From the NCBI GenBank assembly GCA_013912105.1, contig JACERY010000004.1:1-64000 (forward strand): a DNA stretch of 64,000 bases, read 5' to 3'. The notes beneath the pieces were generated by a model that saw only the letters and a list, made by a program, of their open reading frames with translations, made no database searches and was not told the DNA's origin. The position numbers and the translations under genes were made by a program. Of this stretch, positions 17,110-25,914 are shown piece by piece. This DNA is from Acidimicrobiales bacterium. GTDB taxonomy: Bacteria; Actinomycetota; Acidimicrobiia; Acidimicrobiales; UBA8592. Position 1 is the first letter of the stretch; every line of letters starts with the position of its first letter.

Positions 17110-18186
17110 CTATCTACGTTTATTCTTTCGTGGCCTCGGGGGAATCGCCGGATTAACAGGAACAGACTGTTGGGACGGGACACTAGGTTTTTGGCGCCTC
17201 TTTACCGCTTCACTGAGCCTATAGGAACGACTACTATCAGAATCTGAATTACCAAATCTATTCCTAAGCATTGTGGCGCAAGGTGCAGCAACAAACAATG
17301 ATGAGAAAGTGCCGATGACCAATCCGATAAGGAGTGCGAGAGCGAATTCTCTTAAAGTAACCGCACCCATGAACCCAGAACCTACGACCAATACTGAAAG
17401 CACGGGTAGGATTGACGTAATACTTGTGTTGACTGACCGCATAAATACCTGATTTAAAGCTTTTTCTACGACTGTGGTGTAAGACAACTTCGCATTTGAT
17501 AAGAGGTGTTCGTTATCTCTTACCTTGTCAAACACTACAAGAGTGTCGTAAAGGGAGTACCCCATAATTGTAAGAAAGGCAATCACTGTAGGTGGCGTTA
17601 CCTCAATTTGAAACAATGCATAAATCCCTACAGTGATAACAATGTCATGGGCAACGGCCACTAGCGCTCCTGCAGCCATTTCCCAACGTAATCTAATAGT
17701 TATGTAAAGAGCTATGACGACAAAGAAAACAATTAATGCATTGATCGCTTTGTCAGTTATTTCTTCACCCCAAGATGGTCCTGCAGTTGAGACGCTCACA
17801 GCGCTTTCATCTTGGCCTGTGATCTCAGCAAGTATTTTAGTTACCTGTGAAACGATGGGGTCGCTATCTGCACCCGCATCTAAGGCACTTTGCGTTACTT
17901 TTGAAAGCTCAGTTCGTACTCTTAATACTCCCCCACCTGTTTGTATTCGCGCATCAGCTATTCCTAATGGCCGCAGAGCATCTCTAACTTCGTCTGCTTC
18001 GATATCCGCAGCAGGCACTTCCCACGCTCCACCACCTTCAAACTCTAGACCGAGATTAAGTCCACGGAATCCAAGTCCACCTATCGATAACAAAAGTACG
18101 ACTAGAGAACATAGTCCTATAGGCTTCCAGAGTTTTGAGAATGGAACAGTAGTTTCGTTTCTATACATTCTTTTCAAAAGGTTCAT
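17110..18186 (-). CDS. secF: Protein translocase subunit SecF
   Basis: Inner-membrane partner of SecD that uses the proton gradient to help pull secreted proteins through SecYEG. The 358-residue protein has TM1 (about 23-43), a periplasmic P4-like domain with GLEFEGGGAWEV, and five further helices with the RND-type motif GYSLYDTLVVFDKVRDN and ITSILPVLSVLVVGSG. The C-terminal 35 residues form a proline- and lysine-rich cytoplasmic tail ending RPRKNKRR. The start overlaps the secD stop by 4 bases. Confidence 0.96.
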   Translation of the reverse strand: MNLLKRMYRNETTVPFSKLWKPIGLCSLVVLLLSIGGLGFRGLNLGLEFEGGGAWEVPAADIEADEVRDALRPLGIADARIQTGGGVLRVRTELSKVTQSALDAGADSDPIVSQVTKILAEITGQDESAVSVSTAGPSWGEEITDKAINALIVFFVVIALYITIRLRWEMAAGALVAVAHDIVITVGIYALFQIEVTPPTVIAFLTIMGYSLYDTLVVFDKVRDNEHLLSNAKLSYTTVVEKALNQVFMRSVNTSITSILPVLSVLVVGSGFMGAVTLREFALALLIGLVIGTFSSLFVAAPCATMLRNRFGNSDSDSSRSYRLSEAVKRRQKPSVPSQQSVPVNPAIPPRPRKNKRR

Positions 18187-19796
18187 TTCACTTGTTCCTC
18201 CTGTTCTTTCTCAGAGGGAAGTCCACTTAACCAAGGCCGGGTGTGTAGTCCGTTCTGCATACCAAGGAATTTCACTGCAGGTCTGAGGAAGAAATACGTT
18301 GCGAGAAGGTCCAGAATAGATGCTAAGCCAAGCATTAATGCGAAACCTCTGACTGAACCAACTGTTAGAAAATACAGAATCGCAGCACCGATGAGAGAAG
18401 CTAAGTTTGCCCAAAAAATAGTTTTAAATGCGATCGGAAAAGCTTGGTCTACTGCAGATCGTAATGTTCGACCATTCCGAATATCTTCTTTCAAATGCTC
18501 AAAATAGACAACGTTTGAGTCTAAAGAAGTTCCGATTGAGACGATAAGACCCACAACACCGGCAAGAGTTAATGCCAAACTTCTAGTTTCAGAAAGCCAT
18601 GAGAGTATAACCCACAGCATTGTTCCTGAAATAGCAAGCGAGAGCATCGCTGCTACGCCGAGTAATTTATAATATGAGAACATATAGAGAGCTACCAAAG
18701 CAAGCCCTACGAGGCCGGCTATCACTCCAGCATCGAAAGAATCCTGCCCTAAGGTAGCTGAAACAAGACGGACTCTACTACCGCTAGTGGGGTCAGTTGG
18801 ATCCCCGAATTCTAGAGGCAGCGAACCATACCTGAGAACTAACGCTGTATCTTCTGCACGACTTTGGTCAAAATTTCCACTGATCACTATTTGGTCACGC
18901 TCAAAGTATGGAGTATTTACGTTTGGGGCAGATTCAATTACGCCATCTAAAACAATCGCTAATTGCCCTACCTGACAGATTTCTTCGCGATTGAAACATG
19001 CGCTTGCAGCAGTGTTGAATAAATCAATCCCTTCCTCGCCAGAGCGGAAAGTAGGAAACACGCTCCATTCAAGTCCGGAGAAACTTGCATCGGCTGTTTC
19101 CAGAGCAGCTCCAGTAAGCATAGTTCTACCCAAAAGTAACCTTTGATACGGGTTTCCGTTGGGATCTAATAGAGGAAGGATGATAGGTTCCTCAGCAATA
19201 TCATCATCGGAATTAGTGCTCTCCATTTCTAAAGCTTCGGTTTGGGTAAAACCTAGATTCTCGCAGCCGACTCCATCAGGTGTCATAGCGTTAGATTCAT
19301 CATCTTGATCTGCTTGAGGGCCTTCTTGAGGAAGTTCATCTTGGTCGGAAGGCACCAAACCAACAGGCCTTTCGCTAACAGTTGCGTCACCCGTTCCTTC
19401 TTCTGTATTACTTATTTCAATTGTTGTAGGTGGCAATATTGCGCAAACAGGTCTGAACCTAAGTTCAGCAGTTTGCCCTACTACTTCAAGGGCACGCTGC
19501 TGATCCTCAACACCTGGCAACTGAACCACTATCCGATTTGATTGCCTAGTAATATCTGGTTCGGCTACCCCTAATCCATCAACTCTGTTTCTTATAATCT
19601 CAACTGATCTATCAAGGGCTTCGTCTAGCGCCGTTCCGGTTAATTCAGTATCGACGGCTGGCTCAAGAACGACTTCTGCTCCACCTTCGAGGTCTAGACC
19701 TAGAAGGACACTATTTCCAGAGGCAATTGACCATGAGAGTAAGCCACCCACAATCACAAGAATGCCCACTATAGGAAGAAGAACTTGTCGTTTCAT
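18183..19796 (-). CDS. secD: Protein translocase subunit SecD
   Basis: Partner of SecF in the SecDF-YajC export complex. The 537-residue protein has TM1 (about 7-27), the signature GLDLEGGAEVVLEP, a P1 head domain (NRVDGLGVAEPDI, VQLPGV), and a C-terminal bundle with SIGTSLDSNVVYFEHLKEDIRNG and FWANLASLIGAAILYFLTVGSVRGFA. An acidic, low-complexity insertion at about 122-205 in the periplasmic domain, with many D, E and S residues, is longer than in model SecD proteins; such inserts occur in actinobacterial SecD. It lies between yajC and secF. Confidence 0.96.
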   Translation of the reverse strand: MKRQVLLPIVGILVIVGGLLSWSIASGNSVLLGLDLEGGAEVVLEPAVDTELTGTALDEALDRSVEIIRNRVDGLGVAEPDITRQSNRIVVQLPGVEDQQRALEVVGQTAELRFRPVCAILPPTTIEISNTEEGTGDATVSERPVGLVPSDQDELPQEGPQADQDDESNAMTPDGVGCENLGFTQTEALEMESTNSDDDIAEEPIILPLLDPNGNPYQRLLLGRTMLTGAALETADASFSGLEWSVFPTFRSGEEGIDLFNTAASACFNREEICQVGQLAIVLDGVIESAPNVNTPYFERDQIVISGNFDQSRAEDTALVLRYGSLPLEFGDPTDPTSGSRVRLVSATLGQDSFDAGVIAGLVGLALVALYMFSYYKLLGVAAMLSLAISGTMLWVILSWLSETRSLALTLAGVVGLIVSIGTSLDSNVVYFEHLKEDIRNGRTLRSAVDQAFPIAFKTIFWANLASLIGAAILYFLTVGSVRGFALMLGLASILDLLATYFFLRPAVKFLGMQNGLHTRPWLSGLPSEKEQEEQVK

Positions 19797-19822
19797 AATG
19801 TTTCAGCAAAGACCTAAAAAGT

Positions 19823-20089
19823 CTATGCCTCATCCGCCGGGTCGTAGGAAATAAGTTTTGCAATATTGCTTTTACTTATCTTTATTTCAATTCCATCAGC
19901 GATCATCAAAAATACTGTTCCTCCATCAAGATCGCTAACGGTTCCATAGATTCCCGAGTCTGTGAGAATATCATCTCCTACATCAAGTGCTGCAAGCATC
20001 TGAGCTTGTTCTTTCCGTACTTTCTGTTGAGGACGGAGAATCATAAAATACATTAGAAGTAATAAAATTGGAATAAAAAGAATACCCAT
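19823..20089 (-). CDS. yajC: Preprotein translocase subunit YajC
   Basis: Small single-span accessory protein of SecDF. In 88 residues it has the family pattern of an N-terminal hydrophobic helix (about 1-17, LFIPILLLLMYFMIL) immediately followed by RPQQKVRKEQ, then the beta-rich domain ALDVGDDILTDSGIYGTVSDL. An AGGG site lies eight bases before ATG 20089. It is 26 bases upstream of secD and is separated from tgt by 93 bases that hold two weak hairpins and no gene. Confidence 0.95.
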   Translation of the reverse strand: MGILFIPILLLLMYFMILRPQQKVRKEQAQMLAALDVGDDILTDSGIYGTVSDLDGGTVFLMIADGIEIKISKSNIAKLISYDPADEA

Positions 20090-20182
20090 TACATGCCCTA
20101 TCGTTCGTTGGTTCGTTCCGATGGTATCGCAACAACCATCAGATCCCTAAAGTATCGGATCTTGATTCCCAAATACTAATGA

Positions 20183-21307
20183 TCAACCCCATATTTCAAG
20201 GGTTTTTTTCCGAAATTCTCCGAATTCTCCGTTAGTAATCGCTACTCGAGCTCTTCTCATAAAATCAAAGGTCCAAGCAAGGTTATGCAGCGTGAGAATT
20301 CTTCCAGCGACTGGTTCACCGACTGATAGCAGATGCCGTAAATAGCCTCTAGACCATTCTGCGGTCACATGGTCCGCAAAATTAGGATCTATTGGCTCAT
20401 CGCTTTTAGCATATCTAGCTGCACTTAAATTTATCCTTCCTTCCATTGTCAATGCTGTTCCGTGCCTTGCTAACCGAGTAGGCCACACGCAATCAAACAT
20501 ATCTATGCCAGAAAAGATTGCCTCAACTAAGCCAGCGGGGTCTCCTAAACCCATAAAATACCTAGGTCTTTCTCTAGGAAGATACTTAACGCTCTCCTTC
20601 ATCGGATCCAGCATCTCTTCCCGTGTTTCTCCAACTGATAAGCCACCAATTGCGTAACCATCAAACCCAATTTCTACTATTTGTTCTGCAGATTTTTTTC
20701 GCAAATTCAAATCTAAACCACCTTGGGCAATTCCAAATTGAGCATGTTGATTCGGGGAATCATAACTTGTTTTAAGAAAATGTTTTCGCGCTCTTAAAGC
20801 CCAAGAATTAGTCCTTTCCACAGCTAGTTCAATGATTTCTTTGTCTGCTGGCAAAGGTGGGCAAACATCTAATGCCATTTGTATATCTGAACCGAGTGCA
20901 TTCTGTATTTCAACCGCTTTTTCAGGAGTTAACCTATGCAAACTCCCATCGTAAGTCGACTTAAATGTAACTCCATCATCATCTACATCAGGTTCAAGAG
21001 AGAAAACCTGGTATCCACCAGAATCAGTTAAAATTAAACGATCCCAATTTGAAAATCCGTGTAATCCCTTAAATTTCTTTATGAGTTCCTCGCCTGGCCG
21101 AAGCATGAGGTGGTAGGTATTTCCGAGGACTATATCGGCTCCAAGCTCTTCTAAATCTTGTGAAGTGATAGTACGAACTGCACCTCTTGTACCAACTGGC
21201 ATGAAAACTGGAGTTTTTAGGGTGTGGCGGCTTGTTGAAAGTTCCCCTACTCGCGCATTCCCATCTTTAGCAAGAATAGAAAACTTTGGTATCTCCTCAT
21301 ATGTCAT
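20183..21307 (-). CDS. tgt: tRNA-guanine transglycosylase lacking the zinc-binding cysteines
   Basis: Exchanges guanine 34 of GUN-anticodon tRNAs for preQ1 in queuosine synthesis. The 374-residue TIM barrel has the base D95 in LTDSGGYQVFSL, GSDIQMALDVCPP, the substrate loop GIAQGGLDLNLR and GGLSVGE, and the nucleophile D272 in FDCVWPTRLARHGTAL. The structural zinc site is broken: where the family has CxCxxC before YSRAYL, this protein reads FADHVT (F310, D312, T315) before WSRGYL; only the histidine H341 in LTLHNLAW remains. The DNA at 20361-20391 confirms it. It follows queA by 33 bases. The catalytic residues suggest it still works, with the fold stabilised otherwise or another metal bound. 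Confidence 0.93.
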   Translation of the reverse strand: MTYEEIPKFSILAKDGNARVGELSTSRHTLKTPVFMPVGTRGAVRTITSQDLEELGADIVLGNTYHLMLRPGEELIKKFKGLHGFSNWDRLILTDSGGYQVFSLEPDVDDDGVTFKSTYDGSLHRLTPEKAVEIQNALGSDIQMALDVCPPLPADKEIIELAVERTNSWALRARKHFLKTSYDSPNQHAQFGIAQGGLDLNLRKKSAEQIVEIGFDGYAIGGLSVGETREEMLDPMKESVKYLPRERPRYFMGLGDPAGLVEAIFSGIDMFDCVWPTRLARHGTALTMEGRINLSAARYAKSDEPIDPNFADHVTAEWSRGYLRHLLSVGEPVAGRILTLHNLAWTFDFMRRARVAITNGEFGEFRKKTLEIWG

Positions 21308-21340
21308 ACATTTATCCGAAATCGTGGCTTATAACGTTTG

Positions 21341-22330
21341 TCATGCTCGTTCAATAAACATAGCGTCCCCAAAGGAAAGAAATCTATAGCCTTCGTCTAA
21401 TGCAAGGCTGTATAGCTCCTTCCATTCTTTGCCAACAAATGCCTCAATCATTACTAAGAGACTAGAACGAGGCAAGTGAAAGTTAGTCATCAATGCATCC
21501 ACAACCTTAAAATGGAAACCAGGAGTAATGAACAATTCTGTCCGGCCAGAAAGTTTTCCTGTAGCAGCCGCTGACTCCAATGCACGAACGACTGTTGTTC
21601 CAACTGCTACTACACGATTAGCCTTTTGACACAGGTCCCATGTTTGTTTACTTATTTCGTAATTCTCCGCATGCATGGCATGATCAAACACCGAGTCAAC
21701 AAGAATGGGACGAAATGTTCCAATGCCGACACTCAATTCTAATTTTGCTACCTTTACTCCTTTTTCCCTACAACGGTTGAGAGTCTCTTCGGTAAGATGC
21801 AAACCAGCAGTTGGAGCCGCAACTGATGATTCCCGGTTTGAGAAAACTGTTTGATAGCGTTCAACGTCCTCGAGAGAATCGTCAATATAGGGAGGAAGAG
21901 GAATTTCGCCGTAATTCTCGAATAGCATCTGCATTGAACAACCTAATGGATAGACAAACCTAGTCCCGTTATCCGACACTTCACCGATACGAACTACCGG
22001 TTCTTTATCGTCATTAAATAATTCACTATTTACTGGAACTCTTTTACTCGAGCGAACCAAAGCTTCCCATTTACCATCACCGTGTTCTTCTAGTACAAGC
22101 ATCTCAATAATTCCGCCTGTTTTTTTTCGAAATTTCATCCGCGAGTGCATAACTCTTGTTTCATTGAGAATCAGAAGATCACCTGCCGATAGTAAATCAG
22201 GTAAATCTCTAGTCTGCTTATGCCTAATTGGATCGCCCGATACTAGCAACCTTGACTCTTGTCTTAAATGCAAAGGCTTTTGGGCAATAGCTTCTTTTGG
22301 CAGGGCGTAATCAAATGTTGAAGTATCCAA
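21341..22330 (-). CDS. queA: S-adenosylmethionine:tRNA ribosyltransferase-isomerase
   Basis: Transfers and isomerises the ribosyl part of SAM onto preQ1-tRNA, giving epoxyqueuosine. The 329-residue protein opens with TFDYALPKEAIAQKPL, then has RLLVS, DLPDLLSAGDLLILNETRV, the segment PLPPYI, VAAPTAGLHLTEETL and LPRSSLLVMIEAF. The start appears to be TTG at 22330, which matches the family N terminus. It lies 12 bases after ruvB and is followed by tgt, forming a two-gene queuosine unit inside the ruv-sec block. The final reductase (queG or queH) is not in the window. Confidence 0.95.
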   Translation of the reverse strand: MDTSTFDYALPKEAIAQKPLHLRQESRLLVSGDPIRHKQTRDLPDLLSAGDLLILNETRVMHSRMKFRKKTGGIIEMLVLEEHGDGKWEALVRSSKRVPVNSELFNDDKEPVVRIGEVSDNGTRFVYPLGCSMQMLFENYGEIPLPPYIDDSLEDVERYQTVFSNRESSVAAPTAGLHLTEETLNRCREKGVKVAKLELSVGIGTFRPILVDSVFDHAMHAENYEISKQTWDLCQKANRVVAVGTTVVRALESAAATGKLSGRTELFITPGFHFKVVDALMTNFHLPRSSLLVMIEAFVGKEWKELYSLALDEGYRFLSFGDAMFIERA

Positions 22331-22342
22331 TATTCACTTATT

Positions 22343-23410
22343 CTATTTGTCTAATTCGGTAAGTAGACTTGGAGAATTTTCTTTTCCAAAACCACTTTGT
22401 GAGGGAGGCTCTAGATCAAGGTGCTTCCAAGCTTTTGCTGTAGCTACTCTCCCGCGTGGTGTCCTCATAAGTAAGCCTTGTTGGATTAGAAATGGTTCAT
22501 AAACATCCTCAACCGTTTCTGTAGGTTCGGAGACACTAATTGCAAGAGTGGAGAGACCGACAGGACCCCCACTAAATTGCTTACACAGTGCCTGAAGAAT
22601 AGCCCTGTCTACTTTATCCAAACCAAGTTGATCAATGCCAAAAATTCTAAGTCCTTCCTTTGCAGTGCTTTCATCAATGACTCCTTCAGTTTCCATTTCT
22701 GCATAATCACGGACTCTTCTCAAAAGCCGGTTTGCTATTCTTGGAGTTCCTCTTGCACGCAACGATATTTCTTTACTTCCTGCTTCTTCAATAGGAATAT
22801 CAAAGATTCCGGCTGATCGGAGGACTATTGAATTTAACTCTGAAGCATCATAATACTCAAGACGTGCTACAAGCCCGAATCGATCTCGCAAAGGCCCGGT
22901 GATAAGCCCCGTGCGGGTTGTAGCGGCAACTAAAGTAAATGGGGCTACTGCCAAACGCACTGACCTTGCAGCAGGGCCTTTCCCTAAGACTATATCTAAT
23001 TGATAGTCCTCCATAGCAGGATAGAGAACCTCTTCAACAGCCTTCGAAAGACGGTGTATTTCGTCAATAAATAGGACATCTCCTGGTTCAAGCTTGGTAA
23101 GGATAGCCGCCAGATCGCCTGCTCTTTCGAGAGCAGGGCCTGAGGTGCTATGGAGTTTTACGCCCATCTCATGAGAAACTATATTAGCTAATGTTGTCTT
23201 CCCTAATCCAGGAGGACCAGCAAATAGAAGATGATCTGGAGGCTTTTTACGTTTCTTTGCTGCGCCAAGAATAATTTCAAGATGTTGCTTCAGTTCTGAT
23301 TGACCGACAAAATCGCTCAAGCGTTTAGGACGCAGACCTTCGCTATCCAATTCGTCAATTTGTTCAACATCTTCATCTGACTTACTTGGCGAAAGCAGTT
23401 CATCTCTCAT
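22343..23410 (-). CDS. ruvB: Holliday junction branch-migration helicase RuvB
   Basis: AAA+ motor that drives branch migration with RuvA. The 355-residue protein has Walker [15 protein letters not shown] (64-77), Walker [10 protein letters not shown], sensor 1 [19 protein letters not shown], the arginine-finger region [15 protein letters not shown] and a C-terminal winged helix ([20 protein letters not shown]). A strong GGAGG site precedes ATG 23410. It is 24 bases after ruvA in a complete ruvC-ruvA-ruvB series. Confidence 0.97.
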   Translation of the reverse strand: MRDELLSPSKSDEDVEQIDELDSEGLRPKRLSDFVGQSELKQHLEIILGAAKKRKKPPDHLLFAGPPGLGKTTLANIVSHEMGVKLHSTSGPALERAGDLAAILTKLEPGDVLFIDEIHRLSKAVEEVLYPAMEDYQLDIVLGKGPAARSVRLAVAPFTLVAATTRTGLITGPLRDRFGLVARLEYYDASELNSIVLRSAGIFDIPIEEAGSKEISLRARGTPRIANRLLRRVRDYAEMETEGVIDESTAKEGLRIFGIDQLGLDKVDRAILQALCKQFSGGPVGLSTLAISVSEPTETVEDVYEPFLIQQGLLMRTPRGRVATAKAWKHLDLEPPSQSGFGKENSPSLLTELDK

Positions 23411-23434
23411 CGTTGACCTCCAACTTAATTACGG

Positions 23435-24040
23435 TCATGTTGATACTGTAGCTAATTCTTGTAGGGCTAATTTGAGAAGATCCGGCACATCACCCTCTGA
23501 CGGCAGCCCCTTCATCACTTCATGAACCTCCTGATTTCCATAGCCAAGGCCCACCAGTGCTTCTCTAATATCTTTTGAATCAGTTGTAGCTTGCCCACGT
23601 TCTATTGATGGATCACTTTCTGTGATAACTGCAGCTAGATAAAGTTTCGATTGAAGCTCTATGATCAACCTTGCTGCTGTTTTTTTCCCGATTCCAGGGA
23701 CGAGGCAAAGTGCATCGGCATCTTCATTTGCAATAATTCTACTTAGTTCCTTAGGTCCGTGAGTTGAAAGAATAGCTAAACCTAAAGAAGGGCCAACGCC
23801 ATGTGCAGAAATCAAAGCTTCAAAGAATAAACAATCAGCCCTACTTAAAAATCCATAAAAAGATTGAGTGTCCTCTCTTATATGGTGATGAACGTATATG
23901 AGCATTTCCTCTCCCAAGGGGCTAACCCCTTCAAGAGTCAAAGGTGACAGTTGTATACGATACCCGACACCCGCAACCTCAATTAGTATCTCATCTTCTT
24001 CTTTTATGGCTACGATTCCTCGAAGGCTTCCTATGATCAT
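23435..24040 (-). CDS. ruvA: Holliday junction-binding protein RuvA
   Basis: Tetrameric junction-binding subunit that loads RuvB. The ATG at 24040 (MIIGSLRGIVA) matches the family start and overlaps the ruvC stop by 4 bases; an upstream in-frame ATG at 24073 would lie inside ruvC and is rejected. The 201-residue protein has an OB-fold domain with GVGYRIQLSP, two helix-hairpin-helix motifs (LISAHGVGPSLGLAIL and LCLVPGIGKKTAARLIIEL) and a C-terminal RuvB-contacting domain (ALVGLGYGNQEVHEVM). Confidence 0.96.
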   Translation of the reverse strand: MIIGSLRGIVAIKEEDEILIEVAGVGYRIQLSPLTLEGVSPLGEEMLIYVHHHIREDTQSFYGFLSRADCLFFEALISAHGVGPSLGLAILSTHGPKELSRIIANEDADALCLVPGIGKKTAARLIIELQSKLYLAAVITESDPSIERGQATTDSKDIREALVGLGYGNQEVHEVMKGLPSEGDVPDLLKLALQELATVST

Positions 24041-24519
24041 ATGGCTCCCACGCGTCTGTTCGCAGAATAGCAAAGAGCAACAGCTAGTGCATCAGCTGCA
24101 TCAACGGGCTCTAAGGAAGTCTTTATTTTCAAAAGGGTTCTTACCATTTCTTCCATTTGAGTTTTGTCTGCTCCGCCATGTCCTGCAACTGCTAGTTTTA
24201 TTTCATTTGGAGAATATTCAATCACTTCGCAACCTGCATCCAAACCTTCAACCAACACAATTCCTATAACTTGGCCTACTGATATCGCAGTCATAACATT
24301 ACGTTGAAAAAGTACTCTCTCTACTGCAATAACTTCTGGGCTGAATTCTTCAATTAAATCCCGCAACTCATTTCTTAATTCAAGCAATCTATTAGGTAAT
24401 TCGTTGGTTTTTAACGTCGTTATAACACCTGCAGCTATTGCACTTTCTTTCCTTTGACTGATTTCTATTACGCCGTAACCACAACGAGATAAACCGGGAT
24501 CTATTCCTAAAACGAACAT
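24037..24519 (-). CDS. ruvC: Holliday junction endonuclease RuvC
   Basis: Dimeric RNase H-fold resolvase that cuts Holliday junctions. All four catalytic acids are visible: D7 in GIDPGLSRCGYGV, E67 in AVERVLFQRN, and D140 and D143 in PVDAADALAVALC; the segment GHGGADKTQM is also typical. Length 160 fits the family. No ribosome binding site precedes ATG 24519, but TATAGT lies 7 nt upstream, the best -10 match of the leaderless set. The gene follows yebC by 45 bases and overlaps ruvA by 4. Confidence 0.97.
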   Translation of the reverse strand: MFVLGIDPGLSRCGYGVIEISQRKESAIAAGVITTLKTNELPNRLLELRNELRDLIEEFSPEVIAVERVLFQRNVMTAISVGQVIGIVLVEGLDAGCEVIEYSPNEIKLAVAGHGGADKTQMEEMVRTLLKIKTSLEPVDAADALAVALCYSANRRVGAI

Positions 24520-24526
24520 ATGTACG

Positions 24527-24532
24527 ACTATA
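24527..24532 (-). promoter_or_regulatory. Candidate leaderless -10 box of ruvC
   Basis: TATAGT on the minus strand, seven bases before ATG 24519, five of six bases matching TATAAT. Confidence 0.55.
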
Positions 24533-24564
24533 GGGCTTCTTTCTCCAGTGCCGGTGTATTCTCC

Positions 24565-25314
24565 TTATCCCGCAATTTCTTGAAGCACAGCATCAGGAAC
24601 ATCGAAATTTGCATGCACAGCATCAACATCATCCAATTCGTCCAGAAGGTCTATCAAATTCAGGACTTGTTTTGCTGCTATGGATTCTTCTAAAGATACA
24701 ACTTGCGTTGGAAGGAATGTTAGGTCTGAAGAAACGAAAGAAATTGAAGCTTCTTCCAAGGCGTCTCTAAGCTGATTGAGTTCAGTTGGTTCGCAAGTCA
24801 ATCTCCAAGTATCTCCTTCATCTACTAGATCCTCAGCACCTCTATCGAGTGCAACGAGCATGATCTCATCTTCTTCGACTTCTTTACCAAGCACTATCAC
24901 TCCCTTACGTTGAAACTGCCAAGCGACAGAACCAGGTTCGGCTAAAGACCCACCATTCTTGGATAACGTAGAACGCACTTCGGACCCAGTACGGTTTCGA
25001 TTATCTGTTAATGCTTGTATGTATAGAGCTACCCCATTGGGCGCATAACCTTCGTACGTAACTTCCTCATAATTAACACCTTCAAGCTCTCCAGTACCGC
25101 GCTTAATAGCTCTTTCTATGGTGTCAAGCGGGACAGAATTGTCTCGAGCCTTCTGATACATAGTTCGTAGAGTGGGGTTTGAATCAAGGTCGCCACCTCC
25201 CTGCCGAGCCGCCACTTCTACTTGTTTGATTAATTTGGCGAAGAGTTTTCCGCGTTTCTTATCGGCTGCACCCTTTTTATGTTTTATGGTTGCCCATTTA
25301 GAATGCCCAGACAT
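24565..25314 (-). CDS. yebC: YebC/TACO1 family translation or regulatory protein
   Basis: Belongs to the YebC/TACO1 family, described both as a transcriptional regulator and as a factor easing translation of proline-rich stretches. The 249-residue protein starts with the signature MSGHSKWATIKHKKGAADKKRGKLF, shown here as two parts MSGHSKWATIKHKK and GAADKKRGKLF, then RGTGELEGVNYEEVTYEGYA and GGSLAEPGSVAWQF. AAGGAGGGG precedes the start. It is upstream of ruvC, the usual bacterial context. Confidence 0.95.
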   Translation of the reverse strand: MSGHSKWATIKHKKGAADKKRGKLFAKLIKQVEVAARQGGGDLDSNPTLRTMYQKARDNSVPLDTIERAIKRGTGELEGVNYEEVTYEGYAPNGVALYIQALTDNRNRTGSEVRSTLSKNGGSLAEPGSVAWQFQRKGVIVLGKEVEEDEIMLVALDRGAEDLVDEGDTWRLTCEPTELNQLRDALEEASISFVSSDLTFLPTQVVSLEESIAAKQVLNLIDLLDELDDVDAVHANFDVPDAVLQEIAG

Positions 25315-25341
25315 ACTTACCCCTCCTTGTGTTTAAGGATC

Positions 25342-25911
25342 TCATATTGCCATTGAAAGAAACAATTCATGAATCCTCAAATCACTTGAAAGTTCTGGGT
25401 GAAATGACGCCACTAAAGTTGTTTTGTTACTACACAAAACAATTTGATCATCAACTTTAGACAAAACGTTTACGTCTTCGGCTACTGATTCAACTATAGG
25501 CGCTCGAATAAATATCGCTGGAAATTTTGAATCAAACCCGTTTACTTCCAGTTCTGTTTCAAAAGAATCAACTTGTCTTCCAAATGCGTTCCGTCTCACT
25601 GTTATGTCTATAGCCCCAAGTGGAACTTGATCTTCCCGACCATCGATAATCCTTTTTGAAAGCATTATCATCCCTGCGCACGTTCCAAAGACAGGCATAT
25701 CATCAAATAGTCTTTCGACTAATGGTTTTCTAAGATTACTTGATTCCAGCAACATTGAAATTGCGGTAGATTCCCCGCCTGGGATAATTAGCCCTGCAAC
25801 GCTGTCTAGACTTTTGGCATCCCTGATTTCAATTGCTTCAACACCAAGAGTGGTTATTATCTGTAAATGGCTCTCAAAGGCTCCTTGAAGTGCGAGGACA
25901 CCTATCTTCAA
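25342..25911 (-). CDS. pdxT: Pyridoxal 5'-phosphate synthase glutaminase subunit
   Basis: Class I glutaminase that feeds ammonia to PdxS in the DXP-independent vitamin B6 route. The catalytic triad is C78 in FGTCAGMIML, H171 and E173 in SFHPEL; the oxyanion-hole segment IPGGESTAIS is at 43-52. The N terminus KIGVLALQGAFESH is diagnostic. Length 189 is normal. It follows pdxS with a 3-base gap, so the two subunits are made together. Confidence 0.97.
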   Translation of the reverse strand: MKIGVLALQGAFESHLQIITTLGVEAIEIRDAKSLDSVAGLIIPGGESTAISMLLESSNLRKPLVERLFDDMPVFGTCAGMIMLSKRIIDGREDQVPLGAIDITVRRNAFGRQVDSFETELEVNGFDSKFPAIFIRAPIVESVAEDVNVLSKVDDQIVLCSNKTTLVASFHPELSSDLRIHELFLSMAI

Positions 25912-25914
25912 AGT

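Noticed and set aside
17714..18286. 190-codon plus-strand open frame opposite secF
   Set aside because: It is a shadow of secF/secD, rich in Ser, Pro and Ala from reverse-complement codon bias.
20120..20161. Two small inverted repeats between tgt and yajC
   Set aside because: Stems of five to six pairs without T-tracts; too weak to name as a terminator or riboswitch. No preQ1 riboswitch sequence was recognised near queA or tgt.
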